NCBI GenBank assembly: GCA_937894675.1
Contig: CALCQO010000036.1
Coordinates: 1-18,844 of the forward strand
Direction: 5' to 3'
From: an uncultured Clostridia bacterium
Lineage (GTDB): Bacteria; Bacillota; Clostridia; Christensenellales; Aristaeellaceae
Length of the DNA: 18,844 bases
The notes beneath the pieces are model-generated. The model made no database searches. It saw only the letters and a list, made by a program, of their open reading frames with translations, and was not told where the DNA came from. Every line of letters begins with the position of its first letter. Position 1 is the first letter of the stretch. The position numbers were made by a program, and so were the translations under genes. Shown here in pieces: positions 6,484 through 13,460 of this stretch.

Positions 6484-7395
6484 TTATGGCCATGCAAACG
6501 TGAAATCCATACGCAATCTGTCTTCTGTTTTCTGATTACGATACAATTCTATCTTCACAGATAGTGTGGTTGGTTTTTGCACATCCAGATCACGGACTGG
6601 TATTCGCAAGACAATTTTTTGCGTCTCCCCTTTCTTAATGTCTTCCTTCCCATAAGAGTAATCAAACGGAACAACTTTATCAAAAGTATCTCTAATAGCT
6701 GCGGTTCCATAACCTCTCCACCTATATTTGTATGTAGTATTGATGGTTGCATCAAGTTCAATCACCAAGTACCCATCTTCAATATAGATGTCGCCCATTT
6801 CATAATTATCTCCATTAGAACCTTTAAACCACCAAGCATACCAAGTTGCATTAGAGGCATCGATTCTCCGAGGCCCCTTACTTACTTTTAGAATTATTCT
6901 GCCATTCGAGGGAAGTTCTTTACCTGCTTGTGGCAAACTTGAAATTACTTTGTCAACCGGCACAATATTAGAAAACTCTTCTTCAACAATAGGTAACTGA
7001 CCTATAGCTTGAATTGAAACAATGGCATCAGAACGCTTCATGTTTCTAACATCTGGTACTTTGGGAGAGGGTGGAGGTGTAATTTCTGGAATAGCACCTC
7101 TGTTCTCTATTTTCGCTAACAATCGTACAATCACTTGCAACTCTGGTGAAGCTAAACCTGTTTCTACTAAACCATAATCTTTTTGCAATTCAATGGTTGC
7201 TTCCTTTGTCCTTCTGTTAAATACATCGGAGCCAGCTTCATCCACCGACAAATAGCCTGCGGCAATCAAATCTGCTTTATACAACCGTACGGCATCGGAT
7301 GTATCTAGCAAGTTTAGGTCTTGCAGAGCATGTGCAAGAGAAGTGCTTAACAGCAATACGCATACACAAATACAGAGCAAAAGTCTTTTCATCAT
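6484..7395 (-). CDS. Secreted protein with peptidoglycan-binding-like and PASTA domains
   Basis: A 303-residue exported protein, probably binding the cell wall. I chose the ATG at 7395 because CGGAG lies 5 bases before it and a signal peptide (KRLLLCICVCVLLLSTSLAHA) follows at once. The longer frame would begin inside the adjacent IS. After the signal comes a peptidoglycan-binding-1-like region (about 27-90, with LYKADLIAAGYL and KEATIELQKDYGL), a Pro-rich linker, one PASTA repeat (113-174, starting VPDVRNMKRSDAI, ending ILKVSKGP), and a beta-rich C-terminal domain of unknown type (180-303). PASTA domains are known to bind muropeptides or beta-lactams. The gene is visibly more A+T rich than its neighbours, suggesting separate origin. 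It now sits directly downstream of a transposase gene in the same direction. Confidence 0.8.
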   Translation of the reverse strand: MMKRLLLCICVCVLLLSTSLAHALQDLNLLDTSDAVRLYKADLIAAGYLSVDEAGSDVFNRRTKEATIELQKDYGLVETGLASPELQVIVRLLAKIENRGAIPEITPPPSPKVPDVRNMKRSDAIVSIQAIGQLPIVEEEFSNIVPVDKVISSLPQAGKELPSNGRIILKVSKGPRRIDASNATWYAWWFKGSNGDNYEMGDIYIEDGYLVIELDATINTTYKYRWRGYGTAAIRDTFDKVVPFDYSYGKEDIKKGETQKIVLRIPVRDLDVQKPTTLSVKIELYRNQKTEDRLRMDFTFAWP

Positions 7396-7406
7396 AATAT
7401 CTCCGT

Positions 7407-8936
7407 TTAGTTTAGTGTCCCCTGAATAACAGCCCTGTACGCTGCCAAGCAATTAAGCAACACGCTGTCCTCCGTTTTTCGGCCCCATCCACTCCTCCTG
7501 ACCCAATCCAAAACAAGGCAAAAAAGAGACTTCAGCCTCTTGAACAGGTTCCGGGTCAGGATGGAGACATGGATGTCCACCTCGCTGGTATGCTTTAGGC
7601 GCATCAACACCAAATCCAAGCCATACCGGCGCTTGCATACACCGATACATCCTTCAATCTCATTGCGTTCGCCCGATTCCAGCCGTTCCAGCTCCAGGGA
7701 TTCCAGGTATGCCTGCTTGTCCCTGGGCGGTCGGCCCAGCTTGGGGCCATTCAGCCGGATGCCGCGCTCCTTGCACCAGGCCAGATTTTCCCGGGTTCGG
7801 TAAATCCTGTCCACCAGACCCCGATCCGGGTAATGCCCTGTCCGCTCCTTGTGCCGCTCCATGGATTCTATCAGCGCTTTTCCCTCGTTGAATGCGTCCC
7901 AGGAGATCTCTTCAACCCGCGCGTAACCTTCGCTCATGCTCAGCGCTACCTTGGCGCCAAACTCCACCGGCACCGCCGTCTTCCCCCGCACAATCGGGCG
8001 TACCCAGGGTTGGTGCAGGCTGACAATCCGGTCATCCACACGGTGGCTGTTGTTCTCATACATCTCCTGCTGCTGCTCGTACAACTTGCGGATGACCGCC
8101 AGGTACTCCAGTTGTTTCGCGCTGAGCACATCGGGGTTGGTGGCAAGGATGGTTCCCAGATAGCCCAGATCTCGCTTGACATATCCCAGCTGCTTCCTAA
8201 GGGCTTTCCGAACCTTCTTGCGGTTGGGTTTCCGGTCACGGACAAAGCGCAGCCAGTCCCGCCTGGCCAGATTGCGGTAGGTCCTGGGCTTCTGTCCCCC
8301 AGTCGCCCCTGCCTGGTGGGCCGTGTCAATCATCCCCTCCAGCAGCTCACGGCTTTCGTTCAACAGGGAAGCGTCCGTGGGAAACCGGATATTCTGGGGG
8401 CAGCAGGTGGCATCCAGAATCAAGGTGCCCCGATTCCTCGGTTCATCGCCGCTAGACCTGCCATCATCATCGCCGCTAGACCTGCCATCATCATCGTCGT
8501 TATTGGAAGCTGGTACTTCTTCGTCATCCATTGTCTTGCGACCGATGATGTAGTCATTCACCTCTGCCAGCATCTCTGTGGTGATGCGCTCCCGGAACCA
8601 GGTCATCACGCTGGGGTCAAAGGCCTGGGCATTGGTGTATTCTGCAAAGCCCAGGAAGTACTGCAGGTAGGGGTTCTCCCGAATTTCCTCCACCGTATCC
8701 TCGTCCGAGAAACCGTAGCGTTTTTTGATAATCAGTGCGCCAATCGCCATCCGTGCGGACTTGGCAGGCTTGCCTTCCCGGGGATTGGTGAAAAAGGCCG
8801 CATACTGCGTTTCAAAGACTGCCCACGGAATCAGCCGGGACATACGAACCCATCTGTTCTCAGGATTCAGCCTAACGCCGCCAAATAGCGTCGCATCCTC
8901 GAAGAAGGTCGTCTGGTGTGCTTTTCGCTCGTACAT
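7407..8936 (-). CDS. DDE transposase, IS5/IS1182 superfamily
   Basis: A 509-residue transposase of the DUF772-containing group. The start at 8936 is supported by AGGAGTG eight bases upstream; the nine extra codons from a TTG at 8963 lack such a site. The N-terminal domain has LIIKKRYGFSDEDTVEEIRE and ENPYLQYFLG. The likely catalytic residues are Asp175 (LILDATCCPQ), Asp376 (LVDRIYRTREN) and Glu428 (RNEIEGCIG), followed by CKRRYGLDLVLMRLK. The frame is complete. Two oddities stand out. An acidic DDGRSSGD segment is duplicated at 149-164, and the last two codons and the stop lie outside the left terminal repeat, so the target DNA supplies the end of the protein. The subfamily name is uncertain. 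Confidence 0.88.
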   Translation of the reverse strand: MYERKAHQTTFFEDATLFGGVRLNPENRWVRMSRLIPWAVFETQYAAFFTNPREGKPAKSARMAIGALIIKKRYGFSDEDTVEEIRENPYLQYFLGFAEYTNAQAFDPSVMTWFRERITTEMLAEVNDYIIGRKTMDDEEVPASNNDDDDGRSSGDDDGRSSGDEPRNRGTLILDATCCPQNIRFPTDASLLNESRELLEGMIDTAHQAGATGGQKPRTYRNLARRDWLRFVRDRKPNRKKVRKALRKQLGYVKRDLGYLGTILATNPDVLSAKQLEYLAVIRKLYEQQQEMYENNSHRVDDRIVSLHQPWVRPIVRGKTAVPVEFGAKVALSMSEGYARVEEISWDAFNEGKALIESMERHKERTGHYPDRGLVDRIYRTRENLAWCKERGIRLNGPKLGRPPRDKQAYLESLELERLESGERNEIEGCIGVCKRRYGLDLVLMRLKHTSEVDIHVSILTRNLFKRLKSLFCLVLDWVRRSGWGRKTEDSVLLNCLAAYRAVIQGTLN

Positions 8937-9063
8937 GATGTTTTCACTCCTGATCAGGTGCAAGGGTTTTGCGTGCTTTCTGCGATTATCCTTGCACTCA
9001 TGATACCAGAAAAAGGCCGGAAGATGTTGATTTGTCTTGTGTTTGGAGCTGTTCAGTAGACAC
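7415..9063 (-). mobile_element. Insertion sequence with GTGTC termini
   Basis: The IS ends are imperfect inverted repeats: GTGTCCCCTGAA at 7415-7426, and the complement of GTGTCTACTGAA at 9052-9063 (10 of 12 match, with a further CAG shared inward). Both are flanked by TA, which suggests a TA target duplication (7413-7414 and 9064-9065). The span is 1649 bp with a single transposase. On the left it abuts the ribosome binding site of the PASTA gene; on the right it abuts a relaxase fragment. It therefore separates two sequences that would otherwise lie within about 20 bp of each other, or a deletion accompanied its arrival. Confidence 0.8.
8444..8491 (-). repeat. 24-bp tandem duplication inside the transposase
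   Basis: Two identical 24-bp units (8444-8467 and 8468-8491, starting CATCGCCGCTAGACC) stand head to tail. They add eight codons in frame, giving DDGRSSGD twice before the DDE domain. The likely cause is replication slippage. Being in frame and in a linker, it need not disable the enzyme. Confidence 0.9.
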
Positions 9064-9071
9064 TATGATAA

Positions 9072-9257
9072 AGGTCAGCAGCAGAGGTAATAGAGTTGGC
9101 TTTACCCGTAGAATTGACGCTTGAACAAAATACCGAACTCATCCGCGTATATTGCCGACAACATTTTGTATCCGTCGGCATGTGCGCGGATATTTGCATT
9201 CATGACAAAAAGGATGGAAATCCTCACACACATATCATGCTGACCATGCGTCCAATT
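9072..9257 (+). pseudogene. MobA/MobL-type relaxase fragment (catalytic part)
   Basis: In one frame this stretch reads ALPVELTLEQNTELIRVYCR, then FVSVGMCADICIHDKKDGNP and HTHIMLTMRP. This is the HUH core of a MobA/MobL mobilisation relaxase, whose paired histidines (HTH) bind the metal used to nick the plasmid origin of transfer. The N-terminal part is missing: the frame closes at a stop at 9069-9071, right at the IS end. After TMRPI the relaxase sequence breaks off and transposase sequence begins, though the same frame runs on to a stop at 9267-9269. Relaxase sequence resumes at 9435. It is a dead gene, evidence that a mobilisable plasmid or integrative element once lay here. Confidence 0.8.
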
Positions 9258-9432
9258 AAGAAATCGTAAAAACCCTTGGGTGTACGATAAATCCCTGCAT
9301 AAAGCCCGCAATCAGGTTGAGCGCCTTTTCTGCAGAATCAAACGTTTTCGGCGCATCTTCATACGCTACGACAAGCTCGACATCATGTTTGTCACGTTCA
9401 TTTTCCTCGCGCTTGTTGTCGATGCCCTGTAA
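9258..9432 (+). pseudogene. C-terminal fragment of an IS5-like transposase
   Basis: The frame ending at the TAA of 9430-9432 reads DKSLHKARNQVERLFCRIKR, then FRRIFIRYDKLDIMFVTFIF. This is the C-terminal end of an IS5-type (IS1031/IS427-like) transposase, where a final catalytic Glu (in QVERLF) is followed by an Arg/Lys-rich helix and an aromatic tail. The N-terminal four-fifths is absent. It lies precisely between two pieces of the relaxase gene, so it is the remnant of an IS that inserted there and then lost most of its length. Confidence 0.7.
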
Positions 9433-9434
9433 TG

Positions 9435-9589
9435 TCAACACGCCCTAGAAAAGAGTATATGCTGGATGAAAACGGGCAGCGCATCGCTCTCCCCAGCGGC
9501 GCGTTCAAATCCCGGAAGGTGGATGCCACGGACTGGGTGATTGGGGCAAAGCAGAGATTTGGCGGGCGGGTTGGGCCGAAACGCTTAAT
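9435..9589 (+). pseudogene. MobA/MobL-type relaxase fragment (second part, frameshifted)
   Basis: TRPRKEYMLDENGQRIALPS, then GAFKSRKVDATDW, is the segment that normally follows the HUH core in MobA/MobL relaxases. At about 9540 a one-base loss shifts the frame. In the next frame the text continues WGKAEIWRAGWAETLN (9542-9589), again typical of these relaxases. The rest of the protein is replaced by unrelated sequence. The ATG at 9432 has no ribosome site and the open frame from it is not a real gene. This piece confirms that the IS5-like fragment before it interrupted the relaxase. Confidence 0.75.
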
Positions 9590-9655
9590 GCTGTTCGACT
9601 TGTGGGACTGTCTGGAGTGGGTAAAACGCGTTTATTGGAAGGCTACGAGAAAAGA
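9590..9655 (+). pseudogene. P-loop ATPase fragment (Walker A)
   Basis: Directly after the relaxase text and in the same frame comes AVRLVGLSGVGKTRLLEGYE. GLSGVGKT (9605-9628) is a clear Walker A motif of the kind seen near the start of STAND/NB-ARC-type or other P-loop ATPases. Only about 20 residues are recognisable before a terminator-like hairpin and unrelated codons. Which ATPase it came from cannot be told. It may be a chance remnant of a defence or regulatory ATPase joined by deletion. Confidence 0.45.
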
Positions 9656-9685
9656 GCAGCACATCAGAAATGCGCTCTCTTTTTT
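9653..9685 (+). terminator. Rho-independent terminator
   Basis: AGAGC-A-GCA (9653-9661) pairs with TGCGCTCT (9671-9678), with one bulged A and a 9-base loop, and is followed by CT and a run of T residues. It would end plus-strand transcripts crossing the relaxase and ATPase fragments. Confidence 0.6.
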
Positions 9686-9758
9686 ATTATGCCGCTTGAC
9701 AAAAGGATAAAAATGCGACGAAGCCTATTGAAATAGCACATTTCAGGAGGTACACCCA

Positions 9759-9968
9759 TGAAAACATACGCTGCCCAGATAAAAGAGCAACTGTTGTCGA
9801 TCATCCGGAAAATGGCAACCAATCCAGTCAAAGATTTACCCGGAACCGAAAGCTGGATTTTGAAACACTGCTCCTTCTTCTTCGCGGAATGGGCGGAGGA
9901 AGTCTGCAGGCCGAAATGCTGGAACACACTGGCTATGCAACCGATACGGCAACCTCCTCCGCCTTCGT
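9759..9968 (+). pseudogene. N-terminal fragment of an IS4-like transposase, frameshifted
   Basis: It starts with a good ribosome site (AGGAGG, seven bases before the ATG) and MKTYAAQIKEQLLSIIRKMA, like the first residues of clostridial IS4-family transposases. The frame then changes near 9825. The other frame continues FTRNRKLDFETLLLLLRGMG, then GGSLQAEMLEHTGYATDTAT and SSAFV, the conserved N-terminal domain that precedes the DDE fold. The similarity stops at the hairpin beginning 9963. No catalytic residues remain, so it is inactive. The minus-strand frame of 141 codons over the same DNA is a shadow. Confidence 0.7.
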
Positions 9969-10018
9969 ATATAATCCAGTGCAAAGCTGCTACCGTTTGC
10001 CCTGGATTATATACGAAG
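9963..10018. repeat. Large hairpin, 23-bp arms with one mismatch
   Basis: The arm at 9963-9985 (CTTCGTATATAATCCAG, then TGCAAA) and its near-perfect complement at 9996-10018 flank a 10-base loop; 22 of 23 pairs form. The outer bases coincide with the last transposase codons (TTC GTA), so the dyad may have arisen by an inverted duplication at the break point, or be a small MITE-like insertion. It lies 67 bp downstream of the response regulator stop and could impede transcription leaving that operon, though neither strand has a T run. The stretch 10019-10085 holds nothing recognisable. Confidence 0.85.
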
Positions 10019-10085
10019 CTGTATTCATAGCAGGGGGCGCCGAAGCGCGGTGCGGACTTTTCGCCAGACAAGGGTGAGCTGTTCT

Positions 10086-11654
10086 TCATTCTTCGCTGGT
10101 AGTTTTTGCATCCCTGCGATAGATTGTTGGTGATACACCGAAATGTTCGCGGAATCGCCGACTGAAGTGCTCCGCATCCTCATAGCCCAGCCGCTGGGCG
10201 ATTTCCTGCACCGATATCTCTTGACGCAACAGCCGCTTCGCGTGGTTCATACGAGTAGTAAACAGATAGTCCTTAAAATTTTGCCCCGTCTTTTCCTTGA
10301 AGACCATGCTGATGTAGGAAGGGCTCATGTTCAGCGTATCCGCTACCTGTGATAAGGAGGCGTTCCGCAGGTCCGCATGGATGGCCGAGCGGATATGCAG
10401 TACTAGTCTGCTGCCACCGCTGCGGTTGATCTGGTCCAGCATTTGGGTATAAAGCTGGATAAATTGTGTCATCACCTTATGTAGCTGTTCAAAGCTTTGG
10501 CAACCGGCATAGAGGGGCAGACAGAGATACTGCTCAAAGTCCGCGTCCTGAGTGAGGCCAGGCAAGTAGTTGCTTCCAAGCAATTCGGCCGCCAGTTCTG
10601 CACACATCAGCTGCTGCATGGACAACGGACATCCGATGCGTTCCAGGCGTGACAAGAAAGTATAGATGGCATACTGAAGTTGCTGCTTATCTGGTACCAG
10701 CGTATAAAAATCCAGCATCCGACGGACGTCTTCTCGTAGGCGAAAGACGGCGCCCAAAAGGCTCTCCCCCAAGTCGTCCGTATTTTCCCTCATTGTCGCA
10801 TCGTCGAAAACGGTGGTGCCGGCACCGGATAAATAGGCGCGCCAAACAGCCAAGCCAGCAGTTCGATAAGAAAGATATAGGTCCTCCAGGGACTTGCGGC
10901 AGCACCCCACACCCACGGCATGCGGCAGACACAGCATGGATTCCAGCTCCATCGACAGGCGTTCCAGCCAAGCGATATCGGCGGGGGAAAAATCGCACAA
11001 CAAAAGCGTCGCCTGTATTGCCGAAGCCTGGACCGTAAAAGCGGGCGCGTCCCTCTGTGCAATCGCAGAGGCCAGTGCATCCTCCAAAAGAAGAGGGGGC
11101 TTTGCATCGGTGGGAACGCCTGCGCCGATGGAAACCAACTTCACAATGCAGTATTCACCGGTCTCCTCTGCGATGCGCTCTTCACCGTGGAAGGGGATGT
11201 CCTGCAGCCAATGATTGTGTAAAGCCGTCAACAGGTTTTTCCGGTGCTGGATAACCGCCTGCAGGTGGGCCTGTTGTTCCCTCTGTACTTCGTCTATCAC
11301 AGAGCGAACATATTCCACCATTTCCTCATGACGGATGGGCTTCAACATATACCGAAGCGCGCCAAACTCAATAGCGGAACGCGCCGCCTGGAAATCGGCA
11401 TAGCCGCTGATGATCATGATACGGCAATCGGGATATCTCTCCCGAATGGCCTGGCTTAGCGTGATGCCATCCATCCTGGGCATGCTCACGTCGGTAATGA
11501 GTAAGGCCGGCGGGGTCTCATCCGCATCGCAAAGCAGGAGAACGCTTTCCCCGTTATCTGCGGAGACTATCTCGACGTCGGAGACATTTTCGGAAATCAG
11601 CCGGGTAAGCCCCTCTACCACGAAGCGCTCGTCATCTACTATCAGGATTTTCAT
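10086..11654 (-). CDS. AraC-family response regulator (YesN-like)
   Basis: A 522-residue cytoplasmic DNA-binding response regulator, partner of the kinase encoded just before it. The receiver domain is residues 1-120: acidic pocket Asp7-Asp8 (IVDDE), phosphoacceptor Asp55 (LLITDVSMPRMDG) and Lys105 (RYMLKPI). A long middle region of no clear family follows. Two AraC-type helix-turn-helix units make up the last 100 residues (LSQVADTLNMSPSYISMVFK and VQEIAQRLGYEDAEHFSRRF). The ATG at 11654 is chosen because AGAGGTG lies eight bases upstream and MKILIVDDE is the normal beginning; an upstream in-frame start would add 18 unrelated residues. It overlaps the kinase by 23 bp. It presumably activates the sugar transport promoter at the operon head. 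Confidence 0.93.
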   Translation of the reverse strand: MKILIVDDERFVVEGLTRLISENVSDVEIVSADNGESVLLLCDADETPPALLITDVSMPRMDGITLSQAIRERYPDCRIMIISGYADFQAARSAIEFGALRYMLKPIRHEEMVEYVRSVIDEVQREQQAHLQAVIQHRKNLLTALHNHWLQDIPFHGEERIAEETGEYCIVKLVSIGAGVPTDAKPPLLLEDALASAIAQRDAPAFTVQASAIQATLLLCDFSPADIAWLERLSMELESMLCLPHAVGVGCCRKSLEDLYLSYRTAGLAVWRAYLSGAGTTVFDDATMRENTDDLGESLLGAVFRLREDVRRMLDFYTLVPDKQQLQYAIYTFLSRLERIGCPLSMQQLMCAELAAELLGSNYLPGLTQDADFEQYLCLPLYAGCQSFEQLHKVMTQFIQLYTQMLDQINRSGGSRLVLHIRSAIHADLRNASLSQVADTLNMSPSYISMVFKEKTGQNFKDYLFTTRMNHAKRLLRQEISVQEIAQRLGYEDAEHFSRRFREHFGVSPTIYRRDAKTTSEE

Positions 11655-13428
11655 CAGTAGGCACCTCTTTGGGTTCCATGGCTGTGTGTAGAATGGGTAT
11701 CTGCACAATGGCTTCCGTACCGCTGCCGGGATGGTGTAGGAGGGTGAGCTGTTCCTTGCCGCCGTATAGGATTGAGAGCCTTTCCCGAATATTGCGTATA
11801 CCGTATCCGCTGCTCTTAGCTAACCGTTCCGGTAGGTGGGAGGCGTCAAAACCAACGCCGTCATCATGCACGGAGATTTGCAGACAATCGTTCACCTTGC
11901 AGCACCGTATGGTAATGCTGCCCTGACCGCCACGCGGTTTTAGACCGTGCTGGATGGCGTTCTCCACCAGCGGCTGCACGATGAGCTTTGGCACGGGGAT
12001 GGATAGCAAGGGCTCCGGCGCAATGATCTGGAAATGGATGTCCCGCATCCGGTACTCCTGAATGATGATATAGCTCTTCACATGGTGTAGTTCATCCTGC
12101 AGGGTGAAACTTTCTTCCCCTTTGTTAAGGCTCAACCGGAAGAAGTCCGACAGGGACTCCACCACCCGGCAAATATCGTGGTTGGATGTGCCATAGCCCA
12201 TCCAGCTGATCATATCCAGCGTATTATATAAAAAATGTGGATTGATCTGCGCCTGCAGCGCCGTGTACACTGCGTCTTTTTCCTTCTTTTGCGCCTCATA
12301 CAGTTGCTCGGTCAGCTGCAGTACCCGACTCGCCATCTCATCAAAGTCATTGCACAGCAGGCCGATTTCATCTGTGGCAGAATCGCCCACCCGGGTTTGA
12401 AAATCACCGTCGCCAAACCGGCGCACCGCGCTGGAAAGCCGGCTCACAGGCACCGTGATGCTGCGGGTCAAGCAAAAGGCAATGGCAAACATCAACAGCG
12501 CGATGCAAAGCGCTACGAACAATACGAGGCGGAACATAGCCCCTAGCCCAGACAACATGTGGGAATAGGGGATGGCAAGCGTCAGCCGGTAGGGGCTGTA
12601 GGGAATCGGCCCGGTGATGATCAGATGGTTTTCCCCGGCATGCTGCAAGGTGCTGCTTTCCAGCGCATCCGACATTTGCCGCATACTCAGATCGCTGGCT
12701 AGCTGCACAGACACGGAGGCGTCTTCCCCTAAGGCAGCCAGTACGGCACCCTGGGCGTCGCTTACCACGAACCGTGTTCCCAAATCCCGGGGCAGGAGGT
12801 GCTCCAGCTCGGTGCAATCCAATGCGATGAGGATATAGCCCATCAGTTTTACATTGGCATAATCAATGATACGCCGAGCAGCCAGCGCGACAGTTTTGTC
12901 GCGCTGGCTGATAGAGGCGGCTGGGTATAAATCGCCCCAACGGTATTGTCCGACCCAGAATGCGAATTTATCCTCAGACTTGCTGATGCGCTGGAACAGC
13001 TCGTCATGCATGATGGAAAAAGGGAGTTTGCTGATAGAGTCGCCCTCATCGGTAATGATTTCCATGCTCATGAATCCGCGCATGCTAGAGGCTTCGCTGA
13101 TGAGACGCCCCATTAGTTCATATTGCAGGGCCTTCGCTTCCAGCGCGTCGGCTTTCCGGTAATTGCGGATAAGCCGAATAACGGCCATATCCGAGGCAAA
13201 AGTATTCAATGTTGCGGGATAGCTTCGCAGCAACGCGGAAAGCTCACTGCTCAAATACTGTGCCATGCGTAACGAAGAGCGTTCTTCCCCGAGAAGGATT
13301 TGCTCCCGCGCGCCAACATAGGTGATGCCGCACAGTACAATGGTGGGCAGCAACGCAACCAATAGAAAGCCGGACAGCAGCCTTATCCCCAGCTTTAGGC
13401 GGCGCAGATTCGTCAGCAGTGGGTGCAT
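11632..13428 (-). CDS. Sensor histidine kinase (YesM-like)
   Basis: A membrane sensor kinase of the YesM/LytS type. Counting from the ATG at 13428 (598 residues), the first membrane helix is about 15-38 and an extracellular sensing domain spans about 40-290. A second helix (299-320) is followed by a HAMP linker (to about 372), then the His_kinase domain with His398 in QINPHFLYNTLD. The ATPase domain has LVENAIQHGL, DDGVGF and GYGIRNIRERL. The frame is open to a TTG at 13506 inside the previous gene. I prefer 13428 because the short cytoplasmic lead is usual and it begins 32 bp after the upstream stop, but neither start has a strong ribosome site. It likely senses the sugar, or its binding protein, handled by this operon. 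Confidence 0.9.
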   Translation of the reverse strand: MHPLLTNLRRLKLGIRLLSGFLLVALLPTIVLCGITYVGAREQILLGEERSSLRMAQYLSSELSALLRSYPATLNTFASDMAVIRLIRNYRKADALEAKALQYELMGRLISEASSMRGFMSMEIITDEGDSISKLPFSIMHDELFQRISKSEDKFAFWVGQYRWGDLYPAASISQRDKTVALAARRIIDYANVKLMGYILIALDCTELEHLLPRDLGTRFVVSDAQGAVLAALGEDASVSVQLASDLSMRQMSDALESSTLQHAGENHLIITGPIPYSPYRLTLAIPYSHMLSGLGAMFRLVLFVALCIALLMFAIAFCLTRSITVPVSRLSSAVRRFGDGDFQTRVGDSATDEIGLLCNDFDEMASRVLQLTEQLYEAQKKEKDAVYTALQAQINPHFLYNTLDMISWMGYGTSNHDICRVVESLSDFFRLSLNKGEESFTLQDELHHVKSYIIIQEYRMRDIHFQIIAPEPLLSIPVPKLIVQPLVENAIQHGLKPRGGQGSITIRCCKVNDCLQISVHDDGVGFDASHLPERLAKSSGYGIRNIRERLSILYGGKEQLTLLHHPGSGTEAIVQIPILHTAMEPKEVPTDENPDSR

Positions 13429-13460
13429 GACAAAACGGTCGCCGCGCTTCCGGCGGTGTT

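Noticed and set aside
7833..8888. 351-codon plus-strand open frame opposite the second transposase
   Set aside because: It is a shadow of the transposase in a GC-rich stretch. It shows no domain, and the tandem AARPAIII segment is only the antisense of the 24-bp duplication.
8936..8963. Longer transposase start at TTG
   Set aside because: AGGAGTG is correctly placed for the ATG at 8936, not for the TTG, which lies upstream of that site.
9432..9710. 92-codon plus-strand frame as a complete small gene
   Set aside because: Its first 35 residues are an internal part of a MobA/MobL relaxase and the rest is out of frame, so it is a fragment, not a gene.
9664..10089. 141-codon minus-strand frame
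   Set aside because: It runs antisense to the IS4-like remnant and across the hairpin. It shows no family motif.
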